A DNA stretch of 64,000 nucleotides. Source: Bacteroidota bacterium. Lineage in GTDB: Bacteria > Bacteroidota > Bacteroidia > Chitinophagales > UBA10324. The DNA lies in NCBI GenBank assembly GCA_018267315.1, contig JAFDYS010000001.1, forward strand, positions 32,580 through 96,579, given 5' to 3'. This document shows positions 63,809 through 64,000 of this stretch, one piece after another; the first letter of the stretch is position 1, and each line of letters begins with the position of its first letter. A program made the translations under genes and the position numbers. The notes under the pieces were generated by a model. That model was not told the origin of the DNA, did not search any database, and was given only the letters and a program-made list of their open reading frames with translations.

Positions 63809-64000
63809 ATGGCAAAGCAATTACACCTTTTCGCCCTTTGCATTTTCATATTATCACAAACGGTTTCTGCCCAGTTGGTGATTAATGAGTACTCCTGTTC
63901 TAACCGGAATATTATTGCGGATAACTACGGCGATTATGAAGACTACATTGAGCTGTACAACAACAGCGGCGGCAGCGTGGACCTGAACGGCTGGTACCTC
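63809..64000 (+). CDS. Secreted lamin-tail-domain protein, truncated by window end
   Basis: Only the first 64 codons are present. The signal peptide is MAKQLHLFALCIFILSQTVSAQ. The mature part starts LVINEYSCSN and continues DYEDYIELYNNSGGSVDLNG, the conserved opening of a lamin-tail (LTD) domain, common in large T9SS-exported Bacteroidota proteins. The reading frame runs off the window, so the rest of the architecture is unknown. Confidence 0.8.
   Translation, partial: MAKQLHLFALCIFILSQTVSAQLVINEYSCSNRNIIADNYGDYEDYIELYNNSGGSVDLNGWYL

Overview
The window looks like chromosomal DNA of a member of the phylum Bacteroidota, possibly near Chitinophagales or Saprospirales (inference). Three things point there. 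At least seven secreted proteins end in type IX secretion system (T9SS) type A sorting domains. Many housekeeping genes carry the phylum-specific -7 promoter box TAnnTTTG a few bases before the start codon. The gene families present are also typical: fused ABC permease/M1 peptidase, AsmA with a coiled-coil tail, fasciclin lipoprotein, choice-of-anchor V protein and an S16 protein with an Ala/Lys tail. No tRNA, rRNA, integrase, transposase or CRISPR array was recognised.

Region by region. 0-8 kb: sppA, a NUDIX hydrolase, an outer-membrane barrel, a deoxynucleoside kinase, a tiny membrane protein, a YkgJ-type cysteine-cluster protein, a fasciclin lipoprotein, a methyltransferase and a GH25 lysozyme. 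8.1-12.7 kb: the most unusual locus, a valyl-tRNA synthetase fused in frame to a C-terminal SIR2-like domain (1411 aa). The 5' half of valS has the base composition of its neighbours. The 3' half and the SIR2 part are strongly AT-rich, and a displaced fragment of a second ValS tail lies just downstream. 12.9-20.3 kb: ABC ATPase plus permease-aminopeptidase, a GH113-like lipoprotein and two tandem alpha/beta hydrolases.

20.3-34 kb: an expansion of giant secreted proteins built from 60-residue repeats in groups of seven, consistent with seven-bladed propellers. One gene has a single set (plus strand) and three have double sets (minus strand). The three minus-strand genes form tandem units of about 3.7 kb. 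The two downstream units are each preceded by a copied 3' tail of the chromate-transporter gene chrA, so the array arose by segmental duplication. A hydrolase-gene tail is likewise duplicated around the first propeller gene, followed by a 0.8-kb array of hairpin repeats. 34-64 kb: chrA and then mostly ordinary genes: M1 peptidase, AsmA, patatin, adenine deaminase, M3 oligopeptidase, folB, glutaryl-CoA dehydrogenase, pcm, a phosphohexomutase, a fused MFS/spermidine-synthase-like protein, CpeT, smc, pdhC, rpsP and msrA. A lamin-tail-domain protein is cut by the window end.

Best candidate for an undescribed system: the ValRS-SIR2 hybrid. SIR2-like proteins with the motif set seen here act in several phage-defence systems as NAD+-depleting effectors, and phage T4 encodes a protein (Vs) that modifies host valyl-tRNA synthetase. 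A synthetase that carries its own SIR2 effector could therefore guard ValRS. This is a hypothesis; only the fusion, the motifs, the composition break and the leftover tail are visible in the sequence.
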